Of a stretch of 42,900 bases of DNA, positions 26,611 to 35,606 are shown piece after piece. The stretch's first letter is position 1. The number at the start of each line of letters is the position of its first letter. The position numbers and the translations under genes are program-made. The notes under the pieces were generated by a model, which was given only the letters and a program-made list of their open reading frames with translations, did not search any database and was not told the DNA's origin. Source of the stretch: Defluviitaleaceae bacterium (GTDB lineage Bacteria > Bacillota > Clostridia > Lachnospirales > UBA5962). Location: assembly GCA_009787355.1 (NCBI GenBank), contig WRGD01000143.1, forward strand, positions 1 through 42,900, in the 5' to 3' direction.

Positions 26611-26985
26611 CTAAATCTCTTCTAATTTTTTTATAAGACCAAAATATTTTTGTAGCCTTATCTTTATATTTTTGTATTCTTTTGTTGCTATAATTGTTCC
26701 TATTATAGTATAAAAAAGCATTATAGCAACTGTAATAATAAAAATATTTATTCCATAGCCTACAAAATCGAAATTAAAAAAATCCATATCTTCACTAAGT
26801 ACAAGTACAAGTAAATATATAGTAGCAGGTATAATACAACCTACTCCAGCAAAAGTACGGAGCAAAAAATTTCTTCTATAAACATAATCTCTATAAAACA
26901 TTTCATTTGCTAATTTGTCTTGCTCTCCATATTTTTTATCATAAACAGCAAGTTTTGTCATTATAATAATTTTTTCTTTATTCAC
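26611..26985 (-). CDS. Small membrane protein, first gene of the cdaA cluster
   Basis: About 124 aa with two membrane helices (near residues 45-66 and 72-98) after a charged N-terminus containing KLAVYDKKYGEQD, and a basic C-terminal helix. Function unknown. The start is uncertain. The frame is open from ATG 27000. GTG 26985 has the best ribosome binding site (TGAGG, 5-nt spacing) and fits an extended -10 promoter at 27021-27029. ATG 26961 is a third option. Confidence 0.65.
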   Translation of the reverse strand: MNKEKIIIMTKLAVYDKKYGEQDKLANEMFYRDYVYRRNFLLRTFAGVGCIIPATIYLLVLVLSEDMDFFNFDFVGYGINIFIITVAIMLFYTIIGTIIATKEYKNIKIRLQKYFGLIKKLEEI

Positions 26986-27020
26986 AAAAACCTCATTCAA
27001 AAAAAATTTTCACACTACCA

Positions 27021-27029
27021 ATTATACCA
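27021..27029 (-). promoter_or_regulatory. extended -10 promoter for the cdaA cluster
   Basis: On the minus strand TGG-TATAAT, an extended -10 element, lies about 40 bases before the preferred GTG start of the first gene. No good -35 is present, as usual for extended -10 promoters. Confidence 0.5.
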
Positions 27030-27180
27030 CAAATTTTATTTTTTTACTCTTTATTTTGACCCAAAAAATATTATATTATTTTTATATATTTTATGTTACT
27101 ATAATAGCAAAAGTAACAAATTGATAAATTTGCGGTAAAATTTAACTGTAAAAAATAGTATGATAAGGAGAGTTTTTTTT

Positions 27181-28554
27181 ATGAATATAATTAAAAACAA
27201 AAAAAACATTATTACTTTAGTAGTTGCAATTTTAGCTGTTATTTCTGTAGTTGCTATTTTTGCTACAAATAGAAATAGCACAAATAAATCTTACGAGGAG
27301 TTAGAAAGGGAATTTTTTTCGTCTTTTCTTAATTTAACAAATATCGAAAATAACTCTGTAGATTTTTCTTTTAGCTATATCCCACCTGAAAGTCTAGGTG
27401 CATTGGCTATGCTCGGAATAAACAATATACCTACTATAGGTTTTAATATGGAAGCTACGAGTTTGGATGACAATTTTTTTGCAAACCTAAACTTAATAAT
27501 AGATGATTTTGATGTAGATGTACAGGCATTACTGCAAGACAACAGATTTAAAGTTTTGTTTCCTGCTATATCGAATTATTTTTTTAATTTGGACGTGAAT
27601 GTAAACAGCGATTTGCCAAATACAGACATATATAAGATAAATAATATAATTGAAGCTTTTTTAGATGCTTATTTTGAAATTTTACCCTCTACAATACAAT
27701 ACGAGAACAGCACCTTGAACTATCATAATTTTGCAAATATGCAAGATATAAGTGTAAATGCTAGAGTATATAGAATAAATTTCACAAATGATTTTATATA
27801 CCAAGTGGCAAACAATTTTTTTGATAGAGTGAATGATGATACTATTCGTGATAATTTTTACAGCAATTTTTGGAATAATATAGACGACTTTGATTTTGTG
27901 ATGTATGTATATACAGATGGTTCTAGAATAATTGGTAGAAGATTAGAATCCCAAACTGGAACAGTTTTAAATTATATAAATGTTTTAGATAGAAACAATT
28001 TATATTTTGAAATATCTCTTTATCCGTATGGTAATATTTATAATAACGATGTATTTCGTACTTTTGCAGATTTATCAAGACAAAATGCTACTTTTAGCGG
28101 TCCTTTAACAATAAGACTACAAGATAATAATTCTTTTTCAGGTGAATTAACATTAAATTTAGACGGATTTTCTAGAGTAGGTAATTTATTTTCTGGTGGA
28201 ATAAATTTAAACCATGATATACAAGGTATAAATTTAAATTTAGATATTGACTTAAATACAAATGGTAATACACAAATGATTGATATTTCTGGTAGAGCTG
28301 GTATTCTTGGCATGAGTATAGATATAGGAAATTTGAATATTAGCTACGCTACAAGTAATATTACAAATATTACTTTACCAAATTTGGATACCAATTTTGA
28401 AATAACATCAGAAGAACTAGAACAAGATTTTAATTCTATTTCTGGATTTTCTGAAGATTTTCATAATTTTATACAAAATATAGAAAATGAAGCAATACGA
28501 AACAATTTACTAGATTTTTATTTTACAATTTTTATGGTTTTAACTGGTTTATAA
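27181..28554 (+). CDS. Membrane-anchored extracellular Asn-rich protein of unknown function
   Basis: 457 aa. One uncleaved-looking N-terminal helix (residues 10-27) is followed by a long extracellular part rich in Asn, Asp, Phe and Ile with alternating short beta-type segments (for example LNINLNLDIDLNTNG). There is no Cys for lipidation near the helix and no enzyme motif. ATG 27181 has an AAGGAG site; the open frame extends to 27160. The stop is 4 nt before the ABC ATPase ATG, and that ATPase has no clear site of its own, so this protein is probably part of the same transporter operon as an accessory or sensor. A lipid- or peptide-binding beta-sheet fold is possible but only a guess. Confidence 0.7.
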   Translation: MNIIKNKKNIITLVVAILAVISVVAIFATNRNSTNKSYEELEREFFSSFLNLTNIENNSVDFSFSYIPPESLGALAMLGINNIPTIGFNMEATSLDDNFFANLNLIIDDFDVDVQALLQDNRFKVLFPAISNYFFNLDVNVNSDLPNTDIYKINNIIEAFLDAYFEILPSTIQYENSTLNYHNFANMQDISVNARVYRINFTNDFIYQVANNFFDRVNDDTIRDNFYSNFWNNIDDFDFVMYVYTDGSRIIGRRLESQTGTVLNYINVLDRNNLYFEISLYPYGNIYNNDVFRTFADLSRQNATFSGPLTIRLQDNNSFSGELTLNLDGFSRVGNLFSGGINLNHDIQGINLNLDIDLNTNGNTQMIDISGRAGILGMSIDIGNLNISYATSNITNITLPNLDTNFEITSEELEQDFNSISGFSEDFHNFIQNIENEAIRNNLLDFYFTIFMVLTGL

Positions 28555-28558
28555 AATA

Positions 28559-29215
28559 ATGATAAATATAAAAAATATATCAAAAAAATATAAAAAATCA
28601 AAAGATGAAGTAACAATACTAGATAATATAAGTATTTCTTTTTTATCTGGAGAATCGTATATAATAGCAGGAAAGAATGGTGTGGGTAAATCCACATTTC
28701 TTTCTATTATATCTGGATATGCAACACCTGATAGTGGTATAGTAGCATGTAATGGAAATATCGGATACATACCACAATATGATTATTTGTTTGAAGACTT
28801 AACTGTAATTGATAATATTAATTTTTGGGTAAAAGCAGTAAATACAAATATGAAGCAAATAGAAAAATATATACAAATGTTTGATATACAAAATTATTTT
28901 AAAAAACGTGTAAAAAATTTGTCTGGTGGTATGAAAAAAAGTGTAGCAATATGTACATCACTTATTCATAACCCAGATATTATAATTATGGACGAACCCT
29001 TTTCAGGTCTTGACCCTTTTTATAAAGAAAAACTTTTAAATTTAATGTCTTATTTCAAAACTCAAAACAAATGTATAATTTATACAAGCCATAGCATAGA
29101 TGAAATAATGGGGCTACAAAGTGAAATATACTTATTGAAAAATAAAAAATTAGAATACAAAGGAAATACTAAAAGTATAGATTCTATAGAAAATTTGATG
29201 AACATTTTTTCATAG
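28559..29215 (+). CDS. ABC transporter ATP-binding protein
   Basis: A 218-aa ATPase with Walker A GKNGVGKST, signature LSGGMKKSVAI, Walker B IIIMDEPFSGLDP and switch His TSHSIDE. It is shorter than most ABC-2 partners and ends soon after the switch region, so it is a minimal nucleotide-binding domain. Its ATG lies 4 nt after the upstream stop with no visible ribosome binding site, suggesting translational coupling. It should energise the two ABC-2 permeases that follow. The direction of transport is most likely export. Confidence 0.9.
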   Translation: MINIKNISKKYKKSKDEVTILDNISISFLSGESYIIAGKNGVGKSTFLSIISGYATPDSGIVACNGNIGYIPQYDYLFEDLTVIDNINFWVKAVNTNMKQIEKYIQMFDIQNYFKKRVKNLSGGMKKSVAICTSLIHNPDIIIMDEPFSGLDPFYKEKLLNLMSYFKTQNKCIIYTSHSIDEIMGLQSEIYLLKNKKLEYKGNTKSIDSIENLMNIFS

Positions 29216-29238
29216 AATAATATAATGGAGTAAATTAT

Positions 29239-30414
29239 ATGATTATTTTTTTTACTAATATAAAAACACTTTGGCACAACAAATTAATATTTTTTCTATT
29301 TTTAGCTATAATATTTTTATTAATAGTTGGTTTTTTTGGGGTTATTAGCTCTTTTGGTAATAACTCTATAATAAATATAGCTGTTGTAGATTTGGACAAA
29401 AGTTTTGAAACAGAGCTTATTGTTACAAATATAACACAGTCATCGGAATACGAAAATTTAATAAATTTTCATATTTTAAACATAGATGAAGCAAATACAA
29501 AACTACAAAACTCCGAAATAACCTCTATTGTTGTTTTTCCATATGGATTTGGAAATAGTATAGCTACTGGTGAAAACATTCCATTCAATGTATATTATAA
29601 TGCAAACACACCTTTTGTATCTGCTCTTGTAAATGTTATCTCCAATTCTTTTTCTTATATGCTTGGTCTTGGTCAAATTGGTGTATATACAGCACTTAAT
29701 TATATTTTTTTGCACCATCCTGAAGAGTACAACAATTTTTTTTGGAGTATTAATTTTAGTTTTTTAAATATTGTACTAAATAGGAGTAATATTTTTACAC
29801 AAACAGAGATAACAACAAATGATATACCCATAATATTTTCTTATATTTTTTCTGGATATGTAACTTTACTATTTTGTGTTATTTTTATTTTTTCCGAATT
29901 TGTGTCGAAAAATTTCAATAGTTTTGTTATACAATCTTTTATTTCAAGAAACAATTCTAACAAAATTAAAAAAATGATGAGTATAATTTTAGGTTGTAGC
30001 TTTTACTACTTTTTTATATTTCTATGTATTAATATTTTGATTTTTTTTACTAACATTTTTATAGGTTTTGATATTAATTTTAGCACTATGCTTGCAATTT
30101 TATTTTTAAATTTTATTACTAGCTTTTTGCTGACTTTTTTTACTTTTATTTTTAAAAATACTGTGAATAGATATATTTTCATGACATTTTTTATAATATA
30201 TTCTTTATTTTTTTCTGGAGGTATTATCCCACTTCAATTTTTGCGAAGTGTTAATCCAGCTTTATATTATACAAATTTTAGCTATCTAGCTGTTAAACTT
30301 CTAAGTGGTAGTATTAATAATGAAAATATATTCGTATATGTTTTTAGTTTAATTTTGTTTTGTATTTTATCTATTTTTATTACTTTCAGAAAAATTTTGA
30401 GAGGTGCAAATTGA
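29239..30414 (+). CDS. ABC-2 type permease (first of two)
   Basis: A 391-aa permease: one helix at residues 17-38, a large extracellular domain to about residue 195, then five closely spaced helices to the C-terminus. This is the ABC-2 (YhgE/NatB-like) layout of drug, lipid or peptide exporters. A GGAG site lies upstream of the ATG. It overlaps the next permease by 4 nt. The two permeases and the ATPase would form one heteromeric exporter; the substrate is unknown. Confidence 0.82.
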   Translation: MIIFFTNIKTLWHNKLIFFLFLAIIFLLIVGFFGVISSFGNNSIINIAVVDLDKSFETELIVTNITQSSEYENLINFHILNIDEANTKLQNSEITSIVVFPYGFGNSIATGENIPFNVYYNANTPFVSALVNVISNSFSYMLGLGQIGVYTALNYIFLHHPEEYNNFFWSINFSFLNIVLNRSNIFTQTEITTNDIPIIFSYIFSGYVTLLFCVIFIFSEFVSKNFNSFVIQSFISRNNSNKIKKMMSIILGCSFYYFFIFLCINILIFFTNIFIGFDINFSTMLAILFLNFITSFLLTFFTFIFKNTVNRYIFMTFFIIYSLFFSGGIIPLQFLRSVNPALYYTNFSYLAVKLLSGSINNENIFVYVFSLILFCILSIFITFRKILRGAN

Positions 30415-31433
30415 ATTTTTTTATTACATCTACGATAATAAACATAAAAAAAATAATATCGCAAAAAATTGTAATATTGTTGGTTTTTATTTTACCAATT
30501 GTAATATTTTTTTATTCTAATAGTGAAAATAACGAAATATTTAATTTAAATGTCGGCATTTTTTTATATGAACACGAAAATGAAATTATTAATATGTTTA
30601 AAGATGAAAGTGATGTAGTAACATTTATAATTTATAGTGATATATATAAAATGAACGACGATGTTTTTACAAATACAATAAACCATGGATATATTATAAC
30701 AGATTTAAACTTACCATTTGAAGAAATAAATATAGAGGTTATATTGTCCCCAAGAAGTATAGCTGTGCCTATAGTAAATGAGATTGTATCTACAAATATA
30801 ATAGATTATACTCTAGAACAAAATACAATAAATATTTTACAATATAATTTTGAAGATGAAAATATACCTACATTTGTAGAACAGCAAATCCATTTTTTTA
30901 GAAATCAAGATATATTTGTATTACCAAATTTACAAGAGGAAAACGTACAAATAACAAGAGATTTACAAAATACTATCAATATAAGAATTTCAAACGGAAT
31001 AATAGGTATAACAATCACAATAATGCTTATATTTTTATTACAAATTTTTATAAAAGAAAAAAAAGAAAGTATTTTTCAGTCTTTGAAATATCATAAAATA
31101 CAAAATATTTATTATTTTTCTGTTTTTGTATCTATTGCTATAATACTTTATATAACTGGATTATTTGCAATGCTTCTAACACCTTTCTTTAGTGTTACAA
31201 ATATTAGCTTATTGTTTATATTTGTGTTACTAAATGTTATAATTTCAGCTATATCATTTTTTTTAATAAAACAAATAAATTTCATACAAAATTTTGGAAT
31301 ATTTATAATTTTGTTAAATCTATTTTTTGGTGGATTTTTTATAAATCTAAATGAATTTAATAATCAAATTGGATTTTTGCAAAACTTTTTTCCTATGTTT
31401 TGGTATATAGAAAGTATGATATATTTTAATTAG
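30411..31433 (+). CDS. ABC-2 type permease (second of two), TTG start
   Basis: A 341-aa permease with the same layout: a helix at about residues 18-36, an extracellular domain to about residue 195, then five or six helices. The preferred start is TTG at 30411, which overlaps the previous stop (TTGA) and has an AGAGGTG site 4 nt upstream. The frame is open to 30360, but that region codes for the end of the first permease. The last gene before tyrS; no terminator is obvious after it. Confidence 0.8.
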   Translation: MNFFITSTIINIKKIISQKIVILLVFILPIVIFFYSNSENNEIFNLNVGIFLYEHENEIINMFKDESDVVTFIIYSDIYKMNDDVFTNTINHGYIITDLNLPFEEINIEVILSPRSIAVPIVNEIVSTNIIDYTLEQNTINILQYNFEDENIPTFVEQQIHFFRNQDIFVLPNLQEENVQITRDLQNTINIRISNGIIGITITIMLIFLLQIFIKEKKESIFQSLKYHKIQNIYYFSVFVSIAIILYITGLFAMLLTPFFSVTNISLLFIFVLLNVIISAISFFLIKQINFIQNFGIFIILLNLFFGGFFINLNEFNNQIGFLQNFFPMFWYIESMIYFN

Positions 31434-31505
31434 TTAAACTTATTTAGTAGCAAATACTCTTTATTAGTAAAATTTAAATTATAAATCAAAGAAAAGTAGG
31501 AACAA

Positions 31506-32732
31506 ATGAATTTATACGAAACATTAACAAACAGAAGATATATTTCACAAGTAACTCATGAAATCGAAGTAAAAGAACTTTTAAACAACCAAAAATCACA
31601 TTTTTATATTGGATTTGACCCAACGGCAGATAGTTTACACGTAGGTCATTTTCTTACTCTTATAGCATCATCTATATTACAAAAACATGGACATACTCCG
31701 ATTATTTTGGTTGGTGGTGGTACAAGTATGATAGGCGACCCATCTGGCAGAAGCGATATGAGAAAAATGCTAACAAAAGAAGATATACAAAATAATGTAT
31801 CAAAAATTAAAAAGCAGTTTAGCCGTTTCATAACATTTGAAAATGATAAAGCAATACTTGTAGATAATGCAGAATGGCTTACAAATCTAAACTATATAGA
31901 ATTTTTGCGTAATTATGGAGCCATGTTCTCTGTAAATCGTATGCTTACTGCAGATTCTTATAAAACTAGGCTTGAACAAGGTCTTACTTTTTTAGAATTT
32001 AACTATATGATAATGCAGGCTTATGATTTTTTAGAGTTAAATAAAAGATATAAATGTACATTACAAATTGGCGGACGAGACCAATGGTCTAATATACTTG
32101 CTGGGGTAGATTTAGTAAGACGTGTAGAAAATAAAGAAGTGTATGGGCTTACTCTATCTCTACTGGAAACAAAGTCTGGACAGAAAATGGGAAAAACAGC
32201 AAAAGGAGCTTTGTGGCTTGATATAGAAAAAACATCTGCTTTTGAATTTTATCAATATTTTAGAAATGTAGATGATAGCGATGTTCTTAATTTCCTAAAA
32301 TTACTTACTTTTATAGATGATGAAGAAATAAAAGAAGTAGAGAATTTAAAAGGTAGTGAAATAAATAAAGCAAAAATACTACTAGCATACAATGTTACAA
32401 AATTAGTACACGGAGAAGATGAGGCAAATAAAGCTAGGAATACAGCAGAAAATATTTTCATAAATAACAATTTTGAAAGTGATATGCCGAAATTTAATAT
32501 TATTGAAAATGAAGTGCTTGATGGCATAGATATTTTAACACTACTTGTAAATTCTGGACTATCAAAATCGAAAACAGAAGCAAGAAGACTAGTAGAACAA
32601 AAAGGAATAAAAATAAACGACAATGTGATAGAAGAAACAGACAAAAAAATAAAAGATATAGAAATAAAAAATAATCAATTTATAATACAAAAGGGGAAAA
32701 AGAATTATTTGAAGGTTATGATAGATAGTTAA
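31506..32732 (+). CDS. tyrS: Tyrosyl-tRNA synthetase
   Basis: A 408-aa class I synthetase charging tRNA-Tyr. The HIGH motif is HVGH (residues 45-48). The tyrosine pocket segments YMIMQAYDFLEL and QIGGRDQWSNI are present, the KMSKS loop reads KMGKT, and the C-terminal S4 RNA-binding domain includes LVNSGLSKSKTEARRLVEQKGIKIN. The length is normal. The site is AGTAGGA. Only 72 nt separate it from the preceding gene, too short for a T-box leader. Confidence 0.97.
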   Translation: MNLYETLTNRRYISQVTHEIEVKELLNNQKSHFYIGFDPTADSLHVGHFLTLIASSILQKHGHTPIILVGGGTSMIGDPSGRSDMRKMLTKEDIQNNVSKIKKQFSRFITFENDKAILVDNAEWLTNLNYIEFLRNYGAMFSVNRMLTADSYKTRLEQGLTFLEFNYMIMQAYDFLELNKRYKCTLQIGGRDQWSNILAGVDLVRRVENKEVYGLTLSLLETKSGQKMGKTAKGALWLDIEKTSAFEFYQYFRNVDDSDVLNFLKLLTFIDDEEIKEVENLKGSEINKAKILLAYNVTKLVHGEDEANKARNTAENIFINNNFESDMPKFNIIENEVLDGIDILTLLVNSGLSKSKTEARRLVEQKGIKINDNVIEETDKKIKDIEIKNNQFIIQKGKKNYLKVMIDS

Positions 32733-32843
32733 TAATGTGTATGGGATTTTATAGAAGATATTTTGAATGTTTATAGCAATCACGATATAAATGGTCATAT
32801 ACTTTGGAAAAAATAAATTTTATAAAAATACTTTAATAAATAT

Positions 32844-32874
32844 ATTTGGAGATATTGCAAAAACATCTCCAAAT
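32844..32874 (+). terminator. hairpin downstream of tyrS
   Basis: A 10-bp perfect stem (atttggagat / atctccaaat) with an 11-nt loop. There is no T-run after it (aaaattc), so terminator function is uncertain. The 32733-33203 gap otherwise holds only the phosphoesterase remnant and AT-rich DNA. Confidence 0.45.
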
Positions 32875-32905
32875 AAAATTCAAATAAGAAGGAGCTTTTA
32901 AATTA

Positions 32906-33064
32906 ATGGACTTTTTCATATCAGACACACATTTTGGTCATATACATAATAACAATCATCATGGCGATTTTCCATATTTAAAGCGGATTTTAAGTAATGG
33001 GGCTTATAATGTAGGTTGTATGATTAATAATTATATGCCCGTTACTCTAGATGAGATTATTTGA
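32906..33064 (+). pseudogene. Collapsed metallophosphoesterase remnant (internal deletion)
   Basis: A 52-codon ORF with a good AAGAAGGAG site. Residues 1-12 (MDFFISDTHFGH) are the start of a calcineurin-like phosphoesterase including its first metal motif. Residues about 33-52 (AYNVGCMINNYMPVTLDEII) are the typical end of the same family. The roughly 100-130 residues between them, with the remaining metal ligands, are missing. The join falls at FGHIHNN, where N-terminal 'FGH' and C-terminal 'GHIHN' motifs share bases, consistent with deletion at a short repeat. It cannot be an active enzyme. Confidence 0.65.
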
Positions 33065-33203
33065 AATAATAAAATTTTTTATAAATAGCAACACTATAGT
33101 AAAAACTTTATAAAACAAATTTTTTTACTGATAGTACTTAATTTGATAACATAATAGCATAAGACTTTAACAAAATAGATTATAGAGGAAATATAACTTT
33201 TAA

Positions 33204-35546
33204 ATGAACGAAGCATTTTACAAACCATTAGAATACGCAAAAATATTAGAAAAATTAGAAAAAAAAGCAATAAGCTCGTCTGGTAAAAATTTAGCAATAA
33301 ACTTAAAACCAAGTATAAATGTAGAAGAAATACAAAAAAATCAAAACGAAACAACAACAGCTGTAGATATGATATTAAAAAAAGGTTCGTTACCTCTCGG
33401 TGGGATAAAAGATATAGCTCCTATATTATATAGATCTTACCGTGGTGGTATTTTAAATATATCTGAACTACTTTGGATATCTGATTTTTTACACGTTTGC
33501 AAAAAAGTATACAATTATTCCATAAAAGAAAATAAAGATGATGTTTATACATTACTAGAAGAATATTTTGAAGAGATACAGCTTGTAAGCTCGCTAGAAA
33601 ACAAAATAAATAAATGTATTTCAAATGAAACAGAGCTAAAAGACGATGCGAGTACAGAACTAGCAAGTTTAAGAAGACAAATAAAACAATCTAATACAAA
33701 AATAAAAGACCAACTAAATAATATAATACAGTCTACACAGTACAAAACAATGCTACAAGATAGTGTTGTAACAATGCGTAATGGGCGTTTTTGTGTCCCC
33801 GTAAAACAAGAGTACAAAGGTTCTTTTTCAGGTATAATACACGACCAAAGCTCCACTGGTGCAACTGTTTTTATAGAGCCTGTGGCAGTTGTAAATTTGA
33901 ACAACAAAATAAAAGAACTTTTACTTGCAGAAAAAGAAGAGATAGATAAAATACTAAAAAACTTATCGGAAGTGGTTACAGAAAACCATGATATATTGAA
34001 AAATAATTTAGATTTTATTACGATTTTGGACTTAATATTTGCAAAAGGCGAACTTTCTCTCGAGATGAACGCTGTAGAACCCAAAATAAATACACATGGG
34101 TATATAAACATAGAAAAAGGCAGACATCCACTTATAGATAAAGATAAAGTTGTGCCTCTAAATATATACATTGGTGATAAATTTTCTACATTACTTATAA
34201 CAGGACCTAATACAGGAGGTAAAACTGTATCTTTAAAAATTTTAGGCTTGTTTAATCTTATGGGACAAGCGGGACTACATTTACCTTGTACTAGATGTGA
34301 AATTTCCGTTTTTGATAACATATTTGCTGATATAGGAGACGAACAAAGTATAGAACAAAGCCTTTCTACTTTTTCATCCCATATGAAAAATATTGTGAAA
34401 ATATTAGATTTAGCAACATCAAAATCTCTTGTACTTTTGGACGAACTCGGAGCAGGAACAGACCCCATTGAAGGTGCAGCTCTTGCTATTTCTATACTTG
34501 ATTATTTAAAAACAAACAAAATACGTGCAGCTGTAACAACACACTATAGTCAATTAAAAGTATATGCTCTTACAACAAACGATGTAGAAAACGCATCTTG
34601 TGAATTTGATATAAATACACTCGCACCAACATATAAACTTTTAATAGGTGTACCTGGAAAAAGTAATGCTTTTGCAATTTCTAAAAAACTTGGATTATCC
34701 GAGAACATAATAGCTGGTGCAAAAACATATCTTTCAAACGATGAAGAAAAATTAGAAGATGTAATAGCAGATTTAGAAACAAGTAAAAAAACTACTATAA
34801 TAGAACAAGAACGTGCATTATTTTACAAAAAAGAAGCAGAAAAATTAAAACAAGATTTAGAAAAACAAAGACAAAAATTTGAACAGAAAAAAGAAAAAAT
34901 ACTAAAAAAAGCAAAAGAAGATGCTACAGAGATATTAAAAAGTGCAGAAAATCATGCTACAGAAATAATAAAAGAAATGGTAGCAAAATCTACTAGGGTA
35001 AATGTACATGAAATGGATTTAATGAGAAAATCTATTTCTAGTAAAATAGAAGAATTTAAGCCAAAGAAAAAAAAGAAAAAACCAATAAAAAAATTATCTA
35101 TAGGAGACAGAGTTTTTATAGAAACGCTTGGACAAACTGGAATTGTAAGTTCATTACCAAATTCAAATGGTGAGGTATTGATAAAAAGCGGTATTATGAA
35201 AATTAAAGCAAATATAAGCGAACTTTCTATAGATAATTCTGAAGACGAGCAAATAAATTCACCGAGTGTAAAAGCTACAATAAAATCTCAAAAATCAAAA
35301 AATATTAGTTCCACAGTAGATATAAGAGGTACTACAGCAAGTGATGGACTAGAAATATTACAAAAATATTTAGACGATGTGTATCTTGCAGGATTAAAAC
35401 AAGTAACAATAATACATGGAAAAGGTTCTGGGATATTAAGAACAAGTGTACAGAAGTATTTATCGAAAAATAGTAATATAAAGAGCTTTAGAGCTGGAGT
35501 GTTTGGAGAAGGTGATAGTGGAGTTACTGTAGTCCAGATAAATTAA
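33204..35546 (+). CDS. mutS2: Endonuclease MutS2 / RqcU
   Basis: A 780-aa MutS-family ATPase with N-terminal core and lever helices, Walker A GPNTGGKT near residue 334, Walker B LVLLDELGAGTDP, and a long Lys/Glu coiled coil at about 515-610. A KOW-like segment follows (about 635-665), and the C-terminal Smr nuclease domain runs from VDIRGT (705) through HGKGSG (738). It lacks the mismatch-recognition domain of MutS. Bacillus homologues act on collided ribosomes and limit recombination. The AGAGG-like site is about 15 nt from ATG, an unusually long spacing, but the start fits the family. Confidence 0.96.
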   Translation: MNEAFYKPLEYAKILEKLEKKAISSSGKNLAINLKPSINVEEIQKNQNETTTAVDMILKKGSLPLGGIKDIAPILYRSYRGGILNISELLWISDFLHVCKKVYNYSIKENKDDVYTLLEEYFEEIQLVSSLENKINKCISNETELKDDASTELASLRRQIKQSNTKIKDQLNNIIQSTQYKTMLQDSVVTMRNGRFCVPVKQEYKGSFSGIIHDQSSTGATVFIEPVAVVNLNNKIKELLLAEKEEIDKILKNLSEVVTENHDILKNNLDFITILDLIFAKGELSLEMNAVEPKINTHGYINIEKGRHPLIDKDKVVPLNIYIGDKFSTLLITGPNTGGKTVSLKILGLFNLMGQAGLHLPCTRCEISVFDNIFADIGDEQSIEQSLSTFSSHMKNIVKILDLATSKSLVLLDELGAGTDPIEGAALAISILDYLKTNKIRAAVTTHYSQLKVYALTTNDVENASCEFDINTLAPTYKLLIGVPGKSNAFAISKKLGLSENIIAGAKTYLSNDEEKLEDVIADLETSKKTTIIEQERALFYKKEAEKLKQDLEKQRQKFEQKKEKILKKAKEDATEILKSAENHATEIIKEMVAKSTRVNVHEMDLMRKSISSKIEEFKPKKKKKKPIKKLSIGDRVFIETLGQTGIVSSLPNSNGEVLIKSGIMKIKANISELSIDNSEDEQINSPSVKATIKSQKSKNISSTVDIRGTTASDGLEILQKYLDDVYLAGLKQVTIIHGKGSGILRTSVQKYLSKNSNIKSFRAGVFGEGDSGVTVVQIN

Positions 35547-35547
35547 A

Positions 35548-35585
35548 AACAAAAAAGATATGGAAAAGTCCATATCTTTTTTGTT
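35548..35585. terminator. bidirectional terminator between mutS2 and the flagellin gene
   Basis: A 17-bp perfect stem with loop aaag; the A-run on one arm and T-run on the other serve both strands. It begins one base after the mutS2 stop, and the convergent flagellin gene ends 22 bp beyond it. Confidence 0.9.
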
Positions 35586-35606
35586 TCAAAACTAATATTT
35601 CTTGAA

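Noticed and set aside
31434-31505. T-box riboswitch before tyrS
   Set aside because: Only 72 nt separate tyrS from the preceding gene, and no T-box core sequence or terminator/antiterminator pair is visible.
33545-34468. 307-codon open frame on the minus strand
   Set aside because: It lies wholly inside mutS2 in antisense, has no ribosome binding site and a Ser/Phe/Ile-rich composition typical of antisense shadow frames.
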